This document shows, piece after piece, positions 33,556-42,740 of a stretch of 64,000 nt of DNA. This DNA comes from Ilyomonas sp963790435 (GTDB lineage: Bacteria > Bacteroidota > Bacteroidia > Chitinophagales > Chitinophagaceae). The position numbers were made by a program, and so were the translations under genes. Under the pieces are notes generated by a model. The model saw only the letters and a program-made list of their open reading frames with translations. It was not told the DNA's origin and searched no databases. Position 1 is the first letter of the stretch, and every line of letters begins with the position of its first letter. The DNA is taken from assembly GCA_963790435.1 (NCBI GenBank), contig CAWBOI010000002.1, positions 186,001 to 250,000 of the forward strand. The letters are read 5' to 3'.

Positions 33556-34630
33556 ATGAACAAAAGAAACATCATACATATTGTTGGCAATCGTCCGCAG
33601 TTTATCAAGCTGGCTGTGTTGTATGGCGCCATTGAAAAATATACTTTATTCAATCAATTTATTATTCATACGGGGCAACATTCATCGAGAGAAATGAGCG
33701 ATATTTTTTTTGATGAACTAAGCATTCCTTCACCCAACATTCAACTGAATATTGAAGCCAATACAAGTGATGAATTTATTGGGAAAGCTGCAATACAAAT
33801 TCATTCTGTTTTGGTGCAAAAACAAACCGACGATTTCGTGTTTGTATATGGTGATACGAACACCACATTGGCGGCATCACTTGCCGCAAAACGTTGTAAC
33901 AAAAAGCTGCTTCATTTTGAAGCCGGCGTACGTACAAAAGACGTTTCAATGCCGGAAGAAATCAACCGTGTGTTGAGCGACAGGCTTGCTGATGTTCATT
34001 ATTGCTGCACGCAAAACAACCAGGAGAATTTACGCAAAGAAGGATTTGGTTTTGCCATAATTTCCCAAACAATCTGGAGTGGCGATTTGATGCTGGATGC
34101 GTTTCTTCATATTGCTTCTTCTCATAAAAAAATAACTACATCCAACCATTACATTGCCTGCACCATTCATCGCGCAGCTAACATTACGAACAGAGAAAAT
34201 TTAGCACAAATTGTATCAGCGCTGAACACCATTCATCAGCAAACGGAAGTTATTATTCCGCTTCATCCGCATACGGCAAAGCGATTGAAAGAGTTTGCAA
34301 ATTGAACTCCATTGTACAGTTGCTGAGCCTTTAGGTTATCAGGAGATGAAACGCTTTATTTGTGAAGCCGATTTTGTAATCACCGACAGCGGTGGTGCAA
34401 GCCGGGAAGCATTTTTTGCGAAGAAAAAGTCCCTAATTGTGATGGAGCATCCATTTTGGGGTGAAATTGTGGAAGCCGCAGCCGCATTGTGTTGTGGCGC
34501 GAATAAAGAAGCGATTGTAAACAACTTTTATTCGTTATCGACTTTACAATCTGACTTCAATACAAATCTTTTTGGCGATGGCAAAGCAGCCATCAAAATT
34601 GCAGAGCACTTGAATACATTGACGAATTAA
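33556..34630 (+). CDS. wecB: UDP-N-acetylglucosamine 2-epimerase (frameshifted)
   Basis: A WecB-type epimerase converting UDP-GlcNAc to UDP-ManNAc for surface glycans. The first frame has IVGNRPQFIKLAVLYG, IIHTGQHSSREMSDIFF, YGDTNTTLAASLAAK and HFEAGVRTKDVSMPEEINR. It ends at 34305 after HPHTAKRLKEF. The other frame continues LQIELHCTVAEPLGY, FVITDSGGASREAFF and VMEHPFWGEIVEA to 34630. The shift lies at GAGTTTGCAA (34291-34300), one extra T. The length is 3n+1. Joined it has about 357 residues, the family size. Confidence 0.86.
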
Positions 34631-34633
34631 AAA

Positions 34634-35752
34634 ATGGGCAAAACCAAAAGGATAACTGTATCTGTCATTACCGATTTGGCTACCGACCAGCGCGTTATCC
34701 GTATCTGCACCACGTTGCAAAATATGGGCTTTGATGTGCATGTGCTGGCGCGACAACTTCACAACAGTTTGCCTTTGGAAAACTATGCATTTACAGCATC
34801 GCGCATCCGTTGTTATTTCACCAAAGGAACAATGCAGTATGCTGAGTTTATGACGAAGCTTTTCTTTCGTTTGTTATTTACCAAAACCGATTATCTGCTG
34901 GCAAACGATTTAGACACTTTATTGTCCAATTATTTAGTATCAAAGTTGCGGGGCAAGTATTTGTTTTACGATACGCATGAATATTTTACGGGCGTTCCCG
35001 AACTCGCTCATTCACCTTTGAAAAGAAAGATTTGGAAGAAGCTTGAAGATATTTTATTGCCAAAATTAGAAACCGTTTACACAGTAAACAATTCGGTAAA
35101 AAATGAGTATCAGAAAGAATACAATATACCGATTGATGTGATACGAAATGTTCCGGTTACAAAGCCAACTATACCTGCTTCGTTGCCCGAAAAATGGAAA
35201 GGAAAAATTATTTTATTAGCACAAGGCGCTGGTTTGAATGTAGGCAGAAGCTGCATTGAAATGATAGATGCGCTGCCATACCTGGACGACCGTTTTCATC
35301 TCCTTTTTATTGGTGGCGGCACAGCGTGGGAAACATTGAAACAAAGACGAAAAGAACTGCATTTGGAACATCGCATTGATATGATGGAACGCATGTTACC
35401 ATCGCAATTAAAAAGATACACGCCACTTGCTCATCTCGGCATTAGCCTGGATTCGTTTACTGATAAAAATTGTCTTTTTAATTTACCCAATAAAGTATTT
35501 GATTACATACAAGCCGGTGTGCCTCTTTTTGCAACGGCAATTCCTGAAATCAAACACATTGTTGATGAATATGGCTGCGGCATTTGTATTACCGATACAT
35601 CACCACATTTTATTGCAAAAACAATCATTGACTTAGTCAATAATGAAGAACAATACCAACGGCTGAAAGCCGCAGCAGCAAAGGCTTCTAAAGAATTGTG
35701 CTGGGAAAGGGAAGAAGAAAAACTGAAGAAGATTTATCGGGCGTTTTTATAA
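34634..35752 (+). CDS. Glycosyltransferase family 4-like protein
   Basis: A 372-residue GT-B enzyme. The N-terminal half resembles a GT4 acceptor domain (VSVITDLATDQRVIRI, LLANDLDTLLSNY, YDTHEYFTGVPELAHSP). The C-terminal half has the donor-binding segments ILLAQGAGLNVGRSCIEMI, LLFIGGGTAW and the acidic region LPNKVFDYIQAGVPLFATAIPE. It starts 3 bases after the epimerase stop, so the two are almost certainly one operon. The start codons (ATGGGCAAAACCAAAAGG) overlap a GCAAAACCAAA variant of the dispersed motif. Confidence 0.87.
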   Translation: MGKTKRITVSVITDLATDQRVIRICTTLQNMGFDVHVLARQLHNSLPLENYAFTASRIRCYFTKGTMQYAEFMTKLFFRLLFTKTDYLLANDLDTLLSNYLVSKLRGKYLFYDTHEYFTGVPELAHSPLKRKIWKKLEDILLPKLETVYTVNNSVKNEYQKEYNIPIDVIRNVPVTKPTIPASLPEKWKGKIILLAQGAGLNVGRSCIEMIDALPYLDDRFHLLFIGGGTAWETLKQRRKELHLEHRIDMMERMLPSQLKRYTPLAHLGISLDSFTDKNCLFNLPNKVFDYIQAGVPLFATAIPEIKHIVDEYGCGICITDTSPHFIAKTIIDLVNNEEQYQRLKAAAAKASKELCWEREEEKLKKIYRAFL

Positions 35753-35753
35753 A

Positions 35754-35784
35754 CTGCTGACAGGGTTTGAAACCCTGTCAGCAG
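35754..35784. terminator. CTGCTGACAGGGTT hairpin terminator
   Basis: CTGCTGACAGGGTT (35754-35767) pairs with AACCCTGTCAGCAG (35771-35784) around a 3-base loop, directly at the end of the glycosyltransferase gene and before the convergent rlpA. The ACAGGGTTTGAAACCCTGT wording is a common dispersed phrase. Confidence 0.75.
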
Positions 35785-35810
35785 TCATGTAACATGAATT
35801 GAACAAGCCT

Positions 35811-36161
35811 TTATTTTTGTTTGTATCTAATCTCCACATTCGCCACACCTTGCTGCAACATGCCTAATTTTCGTGCTGCTTTTTTACTCAAGTCAATAAT
35901 TCTTCCGGCAACAAAAGGGCCGCGGTCGGTTATTCGTACACGAACGGTTTTTCCATTGTCTAAATTCACCACTTTTACTTTTGTACCAAAAGGCAAGGTT
36001 TTACTGGCAGCGGTGCGTCTGTTTTGTTTGAAGATAGAACCACTGGCTGTTTGTCTGCCATCAAATTCATCAGAATAATAAGAAGCTTTACCCCGCTGTT
36101 TGATGGTTGCGCAGGAAGTAAAAAAAGTGATAAAAACAAACCAAAAGATGAATTTCCTCAT
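35811..36161 (-). CDS. rlpA: RlpA-like septal ring lytic transglycosylase, lipoprotein
   Basis: A 116-residue lipoprotein: signal and lipobox (FITFFTSC, Cys17), then a double-psi beta-barrel with ASYYSDEFDGRQTASG, LPFGTKVKVVNLDNGKTVRVRITDRGPF and RIIDLSKKAARKLGM. RlpA cleaves naked glycan strands in peptidoglycan; the aspartate in RITDRGP is the expected catalytic residue. No SPOR domain is present, giving the short form. It starts 1 base after the gcvT stop, so it is co-transcribed with it. Confidence 0.88.
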   Translation of the reverse strand: MRKFIFWFVFITFFTSCATIKQRGKASYYSDEFDGRQTASGSIFKQNRRTAASKTLPFGTKVKVVNLDNGKTVRVRITDRGPFVAGRIIDLSKKAARKLGMLQQGVANVEIRYKQK

Positions 36162-36162
36162 G

Positions 36163-37254
36163 TTACTTAAACGGCACTTTTACCACTTTGGCTTTCAATA
36201 ATTGGTTGCGCACATCAATGTAAATTTCAGTGTCGAGCGCAGCATTGGCAACGTCAACATAACCCAAGCCAATTGCCTTGTTCAGCGATGGCGATTGTGT
36301 GCCGCTGGTAACATGACCAATGAGATTCCCGTCTTTATCTTTTACCTGGTAATGGCTGCGGGGAATGCCGCGGTCTATCATTTCGAAACCTACCAGCTTT
36401 CTTTTGATGCCTTTTTGTTTTTGCTCCATTAATCCTTCTTTGGAAGTGAAGGTTTCTGGCTTGTTCAGTTTCGTTATCCAACCCAAACCGGCTTCCAATG
36501 GCGATGTGGTATCATCAATGTCATTGCCGTATAAACAATAACCCATTTCAAGCCGCAATGTATCACGCGCACCCAAGCCAATTGCTTGAATCAATGCATT
36601 ATCGCCTAATCGAAAAATGGCGTTCCATATTTTTTCGGCATTGTCTTCCCTATTTTCAAAATACAGTTCCACACCACCTGCGCCTGTGTAGCCCGTAGCA
36701 CTAATGAGCACGTTATCAACACCCGCAAATCTGCCACGAACAAACGTGTAATATTTGAGGTTCATAATGTCAACATCAGTTAGGGGCTGAATGATTTTTG
36801 TAGCGTTCGGACCTTGTACCGCAAGCAAACAAGTTCTTTCGCTGATGTCTTGAAGCTCTGCGCCATTTGTGTTGTGCTGCACAATCCAGTTCCAGTCCTT
36901 TTCAATATTCGATGAGTTCACAACCAGCATGTAAGTTTTGGCCTCTTCAATGCAGTACACAATCAAATCGTCAACAATGCCGCAGTTCATGTTGGTCATG
37001 CACGAGTATTGCGCTTCGCCCTTTTTCAGTTTTGCCGCATCGTTGGTGGTAACGCGCTGAATGAGGTCTAATGCCTGTTCGCCTTTCACCATAAACTCAC
37101 CCATGTGGCTTACATCAAACACACCGGCGTTGCTGCGAACCGCCATGTGCTCGTCTTTAATTCCGGTGTACGAAATAGGCATATCGTAGCCTGCAAACGG
37201 TGCCATCTTTGCACGCAGCGCAATGTGTTTTTTATGAAATGGAGTTTGTTTCAT
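36163..37254 (-). CDS. gcvT: Glycine cleavage system T protein (aminomethyltransferase)
   Basis: A 363-residue folate-dependent aminomethyltransferase of the glycine cleavage complex. Conserved pieces are the N-terminal KMAPFAGYDMPISYTGIKDEH, GVFDVSHMGEF, LQRVTTNDAAKL-like (IQRVTTNDAA), ARDTLRLEMGYCLYGND and the C-terminal GHVTSGTQSPSLNKAIGLGYV. I start at the ATG at 37254 (MKQTPFHKKH). The upstream in-frame extension is encoded by a CACAAAG phrase repeat. gcvH and gcvP are not adjacent. Confidence 0.95.
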   Translation of the reverse strand: MKQTPFHKKHIALRAKMAPFAGYDMPISYTGIKDEHMAVRSNAGVFDVSHMGEFMVKGEQALDLIQRVTTNDAAKLKKGEAQYSCMTNMNCGIVDDLIVYCIEEAKTYMLVVNSSNIEKDWNWIVQHNTNGAELQDISERTCLLAVQGPNATKIIQPLTDVDIMNLKYYTFVRGRFAGVDNVLISATGYTGAGGVELYFENREDNAEKIWNAIFRLGDNALIQAIGLGARDTLRLEMGYCLYGNDIDDTTSPLEAGLGWITKLNKPETFTSKEGLMEQKQKGIKRKLVGFEMIDRGIPRSHYQVKDKDGNLIGHVTSGTQSPSLNKAIGLGYVDVANAALDTEIYIDVRNQLLKAKVVKVPFK

Positions 37255-37265
37255 GACAAGATTTT

Positions 37266-37310
37266 TTTGAACCACAAAAGCACGGAGGACACAAAGTAAC
37301 ACGAAGTTTT
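37266..37310. repeat. CACAAAG/CACGAAG phrase repeat
   Basis: TTGAACCACAAAAGCACGGA and ACACAAAGTAACACGAAG, directly upstream of gcvT; same dialect as 12767, 28561 and 38961. Confidence 0.6.
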
Positions 37311-37393
37311 GTTGTTCCTTTTTGCAATCGCATTTTGTGTGATGAATGGAATGCAATATCTGCATTTTTACAGAAAGGACTTTCTTAAAATGA

Positions 37394-38209
37394 TTATGGA
37401 TTGATGCTGTAAATGTTTAAGCCATTTTTTGTAAGAACATAAAGCTTGTTTCGCTGTCGTTCGGTTTTAATAATATCGGCAAAAACAAACTTTGCGCCCG
37501 TTGAATGAAAGTCAATATCGTTTTGCGAAGCATATAAGAATTGATTCCCATTTCTCCCAAACAACACATTATCGCTTACGCTTACATCCTGCCAATGCGT
37601 AAAAGGCACAGCTTTTTTAAACGCCCCATAATAATCAAATATCAGCCAGCCAAGCCGTTCATCATACAAATACAACTGCCCGTTGTTGTCAATTATTTTT
37701 TGCGGATTCAACGAATCATCAAACACCAGCCGCAAATCGGAAGATTCTAACAGCACATTGTTGTTTTCGTCTATTTTTTTAATCTTTCCTTCACCTTCAT
37801 CATACAGCCAAATGTTGCCATCGTAGCTTTGCGCAATAGCTTTTACCTGCGTGATGCTAAGCTTGCGCAAGTCAATGGTGGCGCGGGTTGCAAGGAATCT
37901 ATCCAAAAGAAGAATGGTAGAAAACTCTTTATAAAACACGAGGATTTTTAAAGGATTGGTTACATCCAACGAATAAATATTTCCATAACGTACAACGTTG
38001 TTAAACACGGCAATGGAATCACCATTGCTGTTTATTTTTTTGATGCCATTAGCCGATGAATTAATAAGATAAAGGTTCTCTAAATTATCTGCATAAAAGT
38101 TACTAAAGTTGTCTTCAATGGTTTTGATAGATTGTAAATACAAAGTGGTATCGGCTGCAAGGGTTTGCAGGGAAATGAACAAAAGAAAACATGTAATTAT
38201 TCTTCCCAT
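37394..38209 (-). CDS. Exported beta-propeller-like protein, unknown function
   Basis: A 271-residue protein with a signal peptide (MGRIITCFLLFISLQTLAA). The mature part has repeating strand patterns (NLYLINSSANGIKKIN, IWLYDEGEGKIKKID, QLYLYDERLGWLIFDYYGAF, KLYVLTKNGLNIYSINP) typical of a 6-bladed propeller. No catalytic motif is seen. It overlaps the 3' end of lpxH by 13 bases, suggesting coupling, but nothing links it functionally to lipid A. Confidence 0.72.
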   Translation of the reverse strand: MGRIITCFLLFISLQTLAADTTLYLQSIKTIEDNFSNFYADNLENLYLINSSANGIKKINSNGDSIAVFNNVVRYGNIYSLDVTNPLKILVFYKEFSTILLLDRFLATRATIDLRKLSITQVKAIAQSYDGNIWLYDEGEGKIKKIDENNNVLLESSDLRLVFDDSLNPQKIIDNNGQLYLYDERLGWLIFDYYGAFKKAVPFTHWQDVSVSDNVLFGRNGNQFLYASQNDIDFHSTGAKFVFADIIKTERQRNKLYVLTKNGLNIYSINP

Positions 38210-38955
38210 TTTTTTAGTTGCATATCATTGCCATCAAACTGGGCATACGTAAAACTGTACAGCCAATCGCCCAAATTGATATAACGGCTATTGTTGGTTA
38301 ATTTATAATCAATAGGAAAATGGCGATGCCCAAACACAAAAAAATCAATGTTTTGTTTTGCCAGTATTTGTCTGCAAAAAATAATAAGCCATTCGCCTTC
38401 CTCGCCTAAAAATTGTTTGTCTTTATCGCCTGTTTTTTTACGGCTGCTGCGGCTAAAAAAGTTTGCCAAACCAATGCCCCATGAGGGATGAATCACGCCA
38501 AACAACCATTGCGCAATTTTATTCCGGAAGATAGATTTTAAGAACTTATAACTGTGATCGCCCGGACCCAAACCGTCGCCATGACCAATCAAAAATTTCT
38601 TACCGCTCAATGTAAATTCTTTAGGATGAAAGTACACGGGAATGTTGAGTTCTTTTTCAAAATAACCACTCATCCACATATCGTGATTACCAACAAAAAA
38701 ATGAATCTGAATGCCTTTATCGGTAAGCTCTGCCAGCTTACCCAGCAAGCGCACATAACCTTTGGGAACGGTGGTTTTGTATTCAAACCAAAAGTCGAAC
38801 ATATCGCCCACAATGAAGATGGTTAAGGCAGTATTTTGTATGCTGTTTAAAAAAGAAACAATCTTTTTTTCTCTCTCCAAAGAGGCTTCATAAGAAGGCG
38901 TACCCAAATGAAAATCGGAAAGAAAGTAAATGTATTTGTTGGTTGTTTCTGCCAT
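38197..38955 (-). CDS. lpxH: UDP-2,3-diacylglucosamine diphosphatase
   Basis: A 252-residue calcineurin-like metallophosphatase that makes lipid X in lipid A synthesis. Metal motifs are in order: LSDFHLGTP (D-x-H), VGDMFDFWFEY (GDxxD), FFVGNHDMW (GNHD), IGHGDGLGPGD (H) and FGHRHFPIDY (GHxH). The length is typical for the Bacteroidetes LpxH type. It lies in an envelope-gene neighbourhood with lptB. Confidence 0.92.
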   Translation of the reverse strand: MAETTNKYIYFLSDFHLGTPSYEASLEREKKIVSFLNSIQNTALTIFIVGDMFDFWFEYKTTVPKGYVRLLGKLAELTDKGIQIHFFVGNHDMWMSGYFEKELNIPVYFHPKEFTLSGKKFLIGHGDGLGPGDHSYKFLKSIFRNKIAQWLFGVIHPSWGIGLANFFSRSSRKKTGDKDKQFLGEEGEWLIIFCRQILAKQNIDFFVFGHRHFPIDYKLTNNSRYINLGDWLYSFTYAQFDGNDMQLKKWEE

Positions 38956-38960
38956 GTTTT

Positions 38961-38990
38961 TGTGCCACTAAGGCACGAAGTTGCTAAGAA
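38961..38990. repeat. CACTAAGGCACGAAG phrase repeat
   Basis: GTGCCACTAAGGCACGAAG upstream of lpxH; a short member of the CACGAAG dialect. Confidence 0.5.
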
Positions 38991-39035
38991 TCTTTTAATC
39001 GAAGAGATATAGAGTAAAAGGAGTGGATATCCTTA

Positions 39036-39599
39036 TTATTTAGGAATTATTTTACTCTCATTTTTAAGTATTGTATCAAAATTTTTTAACTCATCTTGTG
39101 GAAAAGAATTACAAGGAAAGGTCAATACTTCGCCATAAACTCTTGGGTCTACATCATCTTCAACGCTTGCAAACTGTGGATCATCCACAGGCTGTAAACG
39201 TATGAGTTTATCATCCAAAATAAAAGCAAGCTTTTTACCTCTTGCTTTTTGTTTAGCAATATTTAATGACTGCGCGCCGCTTTTATTTAGCCAAGTAAAA
39301 ACAGCCCAGCAATCTTTTTCATGAAAAAGTGAAACTTCTTTAAAGTTAACTGTTGTTACAATAGGCGTTGGCTCAATGCTATAACTCTCATTGAATTTAA
39401 AAAGCTGTCTTTTATATCCTGTTAAAGTATCAGAAACAAAGTACCAACCTGTATGAAGGGCACGATTGAACTTTAAAATTTCGGAACTGTCTTTAGAATA
39501 ATTCTTAGAACTTTCTTTTACTGATTGTTTACTTACAGTGTCAGAAGAATTGCAGCTAAATAGTAGTAAAGTAATAATTGCTGTTGCTGCCATTTTCAT
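39036..39599 (-). CDS. Lipoprotein with SecDF-head-like segment, unknown function
   Basis: A 187-residue lipoprotein (MKMAATAIITLLLFSC, Cys16) followed by a Ser/Lys-rich linker. The part VFTWLNKSGAQSLNIAKQKARGKKLAFILDDKLIRLQPV resembles the P1-head subdomain of SecDF, split here as SGAQSLNIAKQKARGKKLAF and ILDDKLIRLQPV. Stand-alone proteins with this fold exist in Bacteroidetes, with unknown role. The call is by eye and moderate. Confidence 0.65.
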   Translation of the reverse strand: MKMAATAIITLLLFSCNSSDTVSKQSVKESSKNYSKDSSEILKFNRALHTGWYFVSDTLTGYKRQLFKFNESYSIEPTPIVTTVNFKEVSLFHEKDCWAVFTWLNKSGAQSLNIAKQKARGKKLAFILDDKLIRLQPVDDPQFASVEDDVDPRVYGEVLTFPCNSFPQDELKNFDTILKNESKIIPK

Positions 39600-39651
39600 T
39601 TTAGAGACTATTTAAATTTGGTAATTATATGGCAGCTTAGTGTTTCAAACA

Positions 39652-40452
39652 TCAAAGCACATCCGCCATTCCCCGTTTGCCCATTTCCAAAATCCAGTCT
39701 TTGCGGCGCAATTCAAAGTTAGTTCCGAGATATAGCTTGCGCACCGTTTCGTTGCCAGCCAGTTCTTCCGCCGTGCCGTGTTGAAATATTTTTCCTTCAA
39801 TCAGCAGGTAAGCCCTGTCGCAAATGGATAGCGTTTCGTTCACATTGTGGTCGGTAATTAAGATGCCGATGTTCTTGTATTTCAATCGTGCCACCACGCT
39901 TTGAATGTCTTCTACCGCAATCGGGTCAACGCCTGCAAAAGGTTCATCCAACAAAATAAATTTGGGGTCAACGGCTAAAGCACGTGCAATCTCGGTTCGT
40001 CTTCTTTCGCCACCGCTTAAGCTATCACCATTGTTTTTGCGAACGTGGTGCAGATTAAATTCATCCAGCAGTTCTTCTAACTTATGAAAGCGTTCGGCTT
40101 TGGTCATTTTTGTCATTTCCAACACAGCTAAAATATTATCTTCTACACTCAGTTTCCGAAACACCGAAGCCTCTTGCGGAAGATAACCAATGCCCATTTG
40201 CGCGCGCTTGTACATGGGCAGTTTGGTAATGTCAATATCATTCAAAAACACGGTGCCTTCTTCAGGTTTTATCAAACCTACCACCATGTAGAACGTTGTG
40301 GTTTTACCAGCCCCGTTGGGTCCTAACAAACCCACAATTTCGCCTTGCCGCACATTTACCGATACATGGTTGACTACCGTTCGGCTTTTATAAATTTTTA
40401 CAAGATCATTGGTTTGAATAATAAGACTCACTGTGCGAAATGTTTTGGACAA
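39652..40452 (-). CDS. lptB: LPS export ABC transporter ATP-binding protein
   Basis: A 266-residue ATPase driving the Lpt bridge that moves LPS to the outer membrane. Walker A GPNGAGKTTT (about residues 43-52), Q-loop GYLPQEASVFRKLSVEDNI (LptB-specific wording), signature LSGGERRRTEIARAL, Walker B FILLDEPFAGVDP and switch ITDHNVNETL. The C-terminal extension (LRRKDWILEMGKRG) is a little longer than usual. The start at 40452 adds about 14 residues; an ATT/ATG closer to IQTNDLVKIY cannot be excluded. Confidence 0.95.
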   Translation of the reverse strand: MSKTFRTVSLIIQTNDLVKIYKSRTVVNHVSVNVRQGEIVGLLGPNGAGKTTTFYMVVGLIKPEEGTVFLNDIDITKLPMYKRAQMGIGYLPQEASVFRKLSVEDNILAVLEMTKMTKAERFHKLEELLDEFNLHHVRKNNGDSLSGGERRRTEIARALAVDPKFILLDEPFAGVDPIAVEDIQSVVARLKYKNIGILITDHNVNETLSICDRAYLLIEGKIFQHGTAEELAGNETVRKLYLGTNFELRRKDWILEMGKRGMADVL

Positions 40453-40463
40453 AAATAAAGCAA

Positions 40464-40671
40464 TGAAACACGGCTAACACAGATTTCATGCACGGATTGT
40501 TTGGATGTTTCGTTAAAATAAGGTGTTCGAACTTGAATTGATGGGATAAATGGGAGCGAAGAAATATGTATAAAAACAAAAGTTGCTTTTCATCATGAAA
40601 TTAAATCTTTTTTAATTAGAATTAAATCCTGTAAATCCGTGCGTATAGTCCGTGTCATCTGTGTTCCGTGC
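40464..40671. repeat. ATCCGTG-dialect inverted pair upstream of metF
   Basis: Within the 247-base spacer, 40464-40500 (AACACAGATTTCATGCACGG) and 40630-40671 (AATCCGTGCGTATAGTCCGT, then GTCATCTGTGTTCCGTG) are imperfect inverted copies. It belongs with the perfect pair at 55932-56115. The second arm runs to within 30 bases of the metF start. Confidence 0.6.
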
Positions 40672-40699
40672 CTTATCTTGCAACAATTTTTTGCAGAAC

Positions 40700-41653
40700 A
40701 TGAAGATTACAGAACATATACAAAGCGCAACCGATACTTTAATTTCATTTGAAGTGCTGCCACCATTAAAAGGCAGAAGCATTTCTTCCATTTACGACCA
40801 TCTCGATCCTTTGATGGAATTTAAACCTTCGTGGATAAACGTTACTTATCATCGCAGCGAAAGCATGTTTAAAAAGCGCAAGGACGGTACGTTTGAAAGG
40901 GTAGAAGTGCGCAAGCGTCCGGGTACGGTGGGCATTTGCGCAGCGATAATGAACCATTATCAAATAGATGCCGTTCCGCATATTATTTGTGGCGGCTTCA
41001 ACCGCCGTGAAACGGAAGATGCCCTTATTGATTTGAATTTTCTTGGGGTTGACAATGTGCTGGTGTTGAGAGGCGATGCGCCTAAAAACGAAGCTTTTTT
41101 TGAACCTGAAATAGATGGTCACCGGTATGGCTGCGACTTACTGAAACAAGTGGTGAATTTGAACAACGGAATTTATCTGGATGAAGATATTTTAAATGGA
41201 GGCAAAACTCAATTCTGCATTGGCGTTGCGGGTTATCCTGAAAAGCATTTTGAAGCACCCAACTTAGATGCGGATATGAAGTATCTGAAAGATAAAGTAG
41301 ATGGCGGCGCCAGTTATATTATGACGCAAATGTTTTTCGACAATCAAAAGTTTTTTGATTTTGTAAAGGCGTGTCGTGATATGGGCATTACTGTTCCTAT
41401 TATCCCCGGCTTAAAAGCGATGACTTCCAAAAAGCAACTGAGCATCTTGCCCCGCATTTTTCATGTGGATATTCCGAAAGATTTATCAGACGAAATCATG
41501 CGTTGCAAAACTGACGAAGAAGTTGAAAAAGTTGGCATCGAATGGCTGGTGCAGCAAAGCAAAGAGTTAAAACAATTTGGTGTTCCGGTGCTGCATTATT
41601 ATACACTCGGCAAAGCCAAAACGATATACGATGTGGTAAAGGAATTGGTGTGA
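40700..41653 (+). CDS. metF: Methylenetetrahydrofolate reductase
   Basis: A 317-residue flavoenzyme making 5-methyl-THF for methionine synthesis. Conserved blocks: SFEVLPPLKGRS (catalytic glutamate region), NVTYHRSE, VPHIICGGFNRRETED, LGVDNVLVLRGD, CIGVAGYPEKHFEAPN and IMTQMFFDNQKFFDFV. I start at the ATG at 40700 (MKITEHIQSA); the earlier in-frame ATG lies in repeat DNA. Size fits the bacterial family. Confidence 0.94.
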   Translation: MKITEHIQSATDTLISFEVLPPLKGRSISSIYDHLDPLMEFKPSWINVTYHRSESMFKKRKDGTFERVEVRKRPGTVGICAAIMNHYQIDAVPHIICGGFNRRETEDALIDLNFLGVDNVLVLRGDAPKNEAFFEPEIDGHRYGCDLLKQVVNLNNGIYLDEDILNGGKTQFCIGVAGYPEKHFEAPNLDADMKYLKDKVDGGASYIMTQMFFDNQKFFDFVKACRDMGITVPIIPGLKAMTSKKQLSILPRIFHVDIPKDLSDEIMRCKTDEEVEKVGIEWLVQQSKELKQFGVPVLHYYTLGKAKTIYDVVKELV

Positions 41654-41660
41654 TGATATA

Positions 41661-41808
41661 AGAAGCTATGAGTTTCGAGCTAAGAGTAAGAAGCCACAAG
41701 CTTTTAGCTGCAAGCTACAAGTAGAAAATGGGGCAAAAACAAAAGTGTTCACCAAATACTCATGACTGAAGCTCATAGCTCGCAGCTCAAAGCTCGTAAC
41801 TCGTTGCT
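41661..41808. repeat. AGCT phrase tracts flanking a dispersed 11-mer
   Basis: Two tracts, 41661-41722 (AGCTATGAGTTTCGAGCTAA ...) and 41769-41808 (GCTCATAGCTCGCAGCTCAA ...), are roughly inverted and flank the 11-mer at 41733. Together they fill the gap between convergent metF and the oxidoreductase. Confidence 0.65.
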
Positions 41809-42740
41809 TACTTTCTTACTTCCAGCACAATCTTGCCCCGCACATGCCCCGCTTCACTTTCTCTTTGCGCTTCGGCGGCTTCCTCCAAAGGCATTACTTT
41901 GGCGATGATGGGCTTTAGTTTTCCTTCATCAATCAGCGTTGCCATTTGGTTCAATTGATCTGGAATGGATTGCGCCATATAAGCTTCGCCTTTTATATTT
42001 TTTTGCGCCAGCAAATCCTTATCTACAATACCTAATGTGCTTACCAAAATGCCGCCTTCTTTCAATACCTGCACCGATTTCTTTTGCGTATCGCCGCCAA
42101 TCAAATCAAACACAACATCAATGTCTTTGAGCAATTCTTCAAACTTTTGTTTTTTATAATCTATCACTTCATCAGCGCCCAAGCCTTTTAAAAAATCAAT
42201 ATTGCTTTCCGATGCCGTTCCAATAACATACGCGCCTTTCCACTTGGCAAGCTGCACGGCAAATGTGCCTACGCCACCTGCCGCGCCATGAATGAGAATG
42301 CATTGCCCCGCCTGTAACTTACCATGATCAAAAATGCCTTGCCATGCTGTGAGCCCAGCCAATGGTACAGCCGCCGCTTCATTGTGGGTAAGGCTTTTCG
42401 GTTTATAACCCACTTTGTCCGCTTGTACCACAACATACTCGGCATACGTTCCATCGCGGTTTAAATCGGGACGTGCATACACTTCATCACCTTTTGTAAA
42501 GCCTTTTACATCGGCGCCCAGTTCTTCAATCGTGCCCGATACATCCCAACCCAAAGTAAGTGGCATGGGGTTGTTATATCGCTGATGATTTTTACCACTG
42601 CGAATTTTTGAATCCACCGGATTTACGCTCGTGGCATATACTTTTATCAGCACTTCACCGGCAGCCGGTTTTGGCTTTTCAACCTCTTCTATTTTCAATA
42701 CTTCCGGTCCTCCGTATTGGTGAATTCGTACTGCTTTCAT
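41808..42740 (-). CDS. NADP-dependent zinc-free oxidoreductase (quinone oxidoreductase-like)
   Basis: A 310-residue MDR-superfamily enzyme. The N-terminal GroES-like domain has YGGPEVLKIEEVEKPKPAAGEVLIKVYATSVNPVD, shown here as GGPEVLKIEEVEKPKPAAGE and VYATSVNPVD. The Rossmann domain has ILIHGAAGGVGTFAVQLAKW and ADEVIDYKKQKFEE. Catalytic zinc ligands of alcohol dehydrogenases are absent, which fits the quinone oxidoreductase branch. The start at 42740 follows the family; the longer frame upstream reads through intergenic DNA. Confidence 0.9.
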   Translation of the reverse strand: MKAVRIHQYGGPEVLKIEEVEKPKPAAGEVLIKVYATSVNPVDSKIRSGKNHQRYNNPMPLTLGWDVSGTIEELGADVKGFTKGDEVYARPDLNRDGTYAEYVVVQADKVGYKPKSLTHNEAAAVPLAGLTAWQGIFDHGKLQAGQCILIHGAAGGVGTFAVQLAKWKGAYVIGTASESNIDFLKGLGADEVIDYKKQKFEELLKDIDVVFDLIGGDTQKKSVQVLKEGGILVSTLGIVDKDLLAQKNIKGEAYMAQSIPDQLNQMATLIDEGKLKPIIAKVMPLEEAAEAQRESEAGHVRGKIVLEVRK

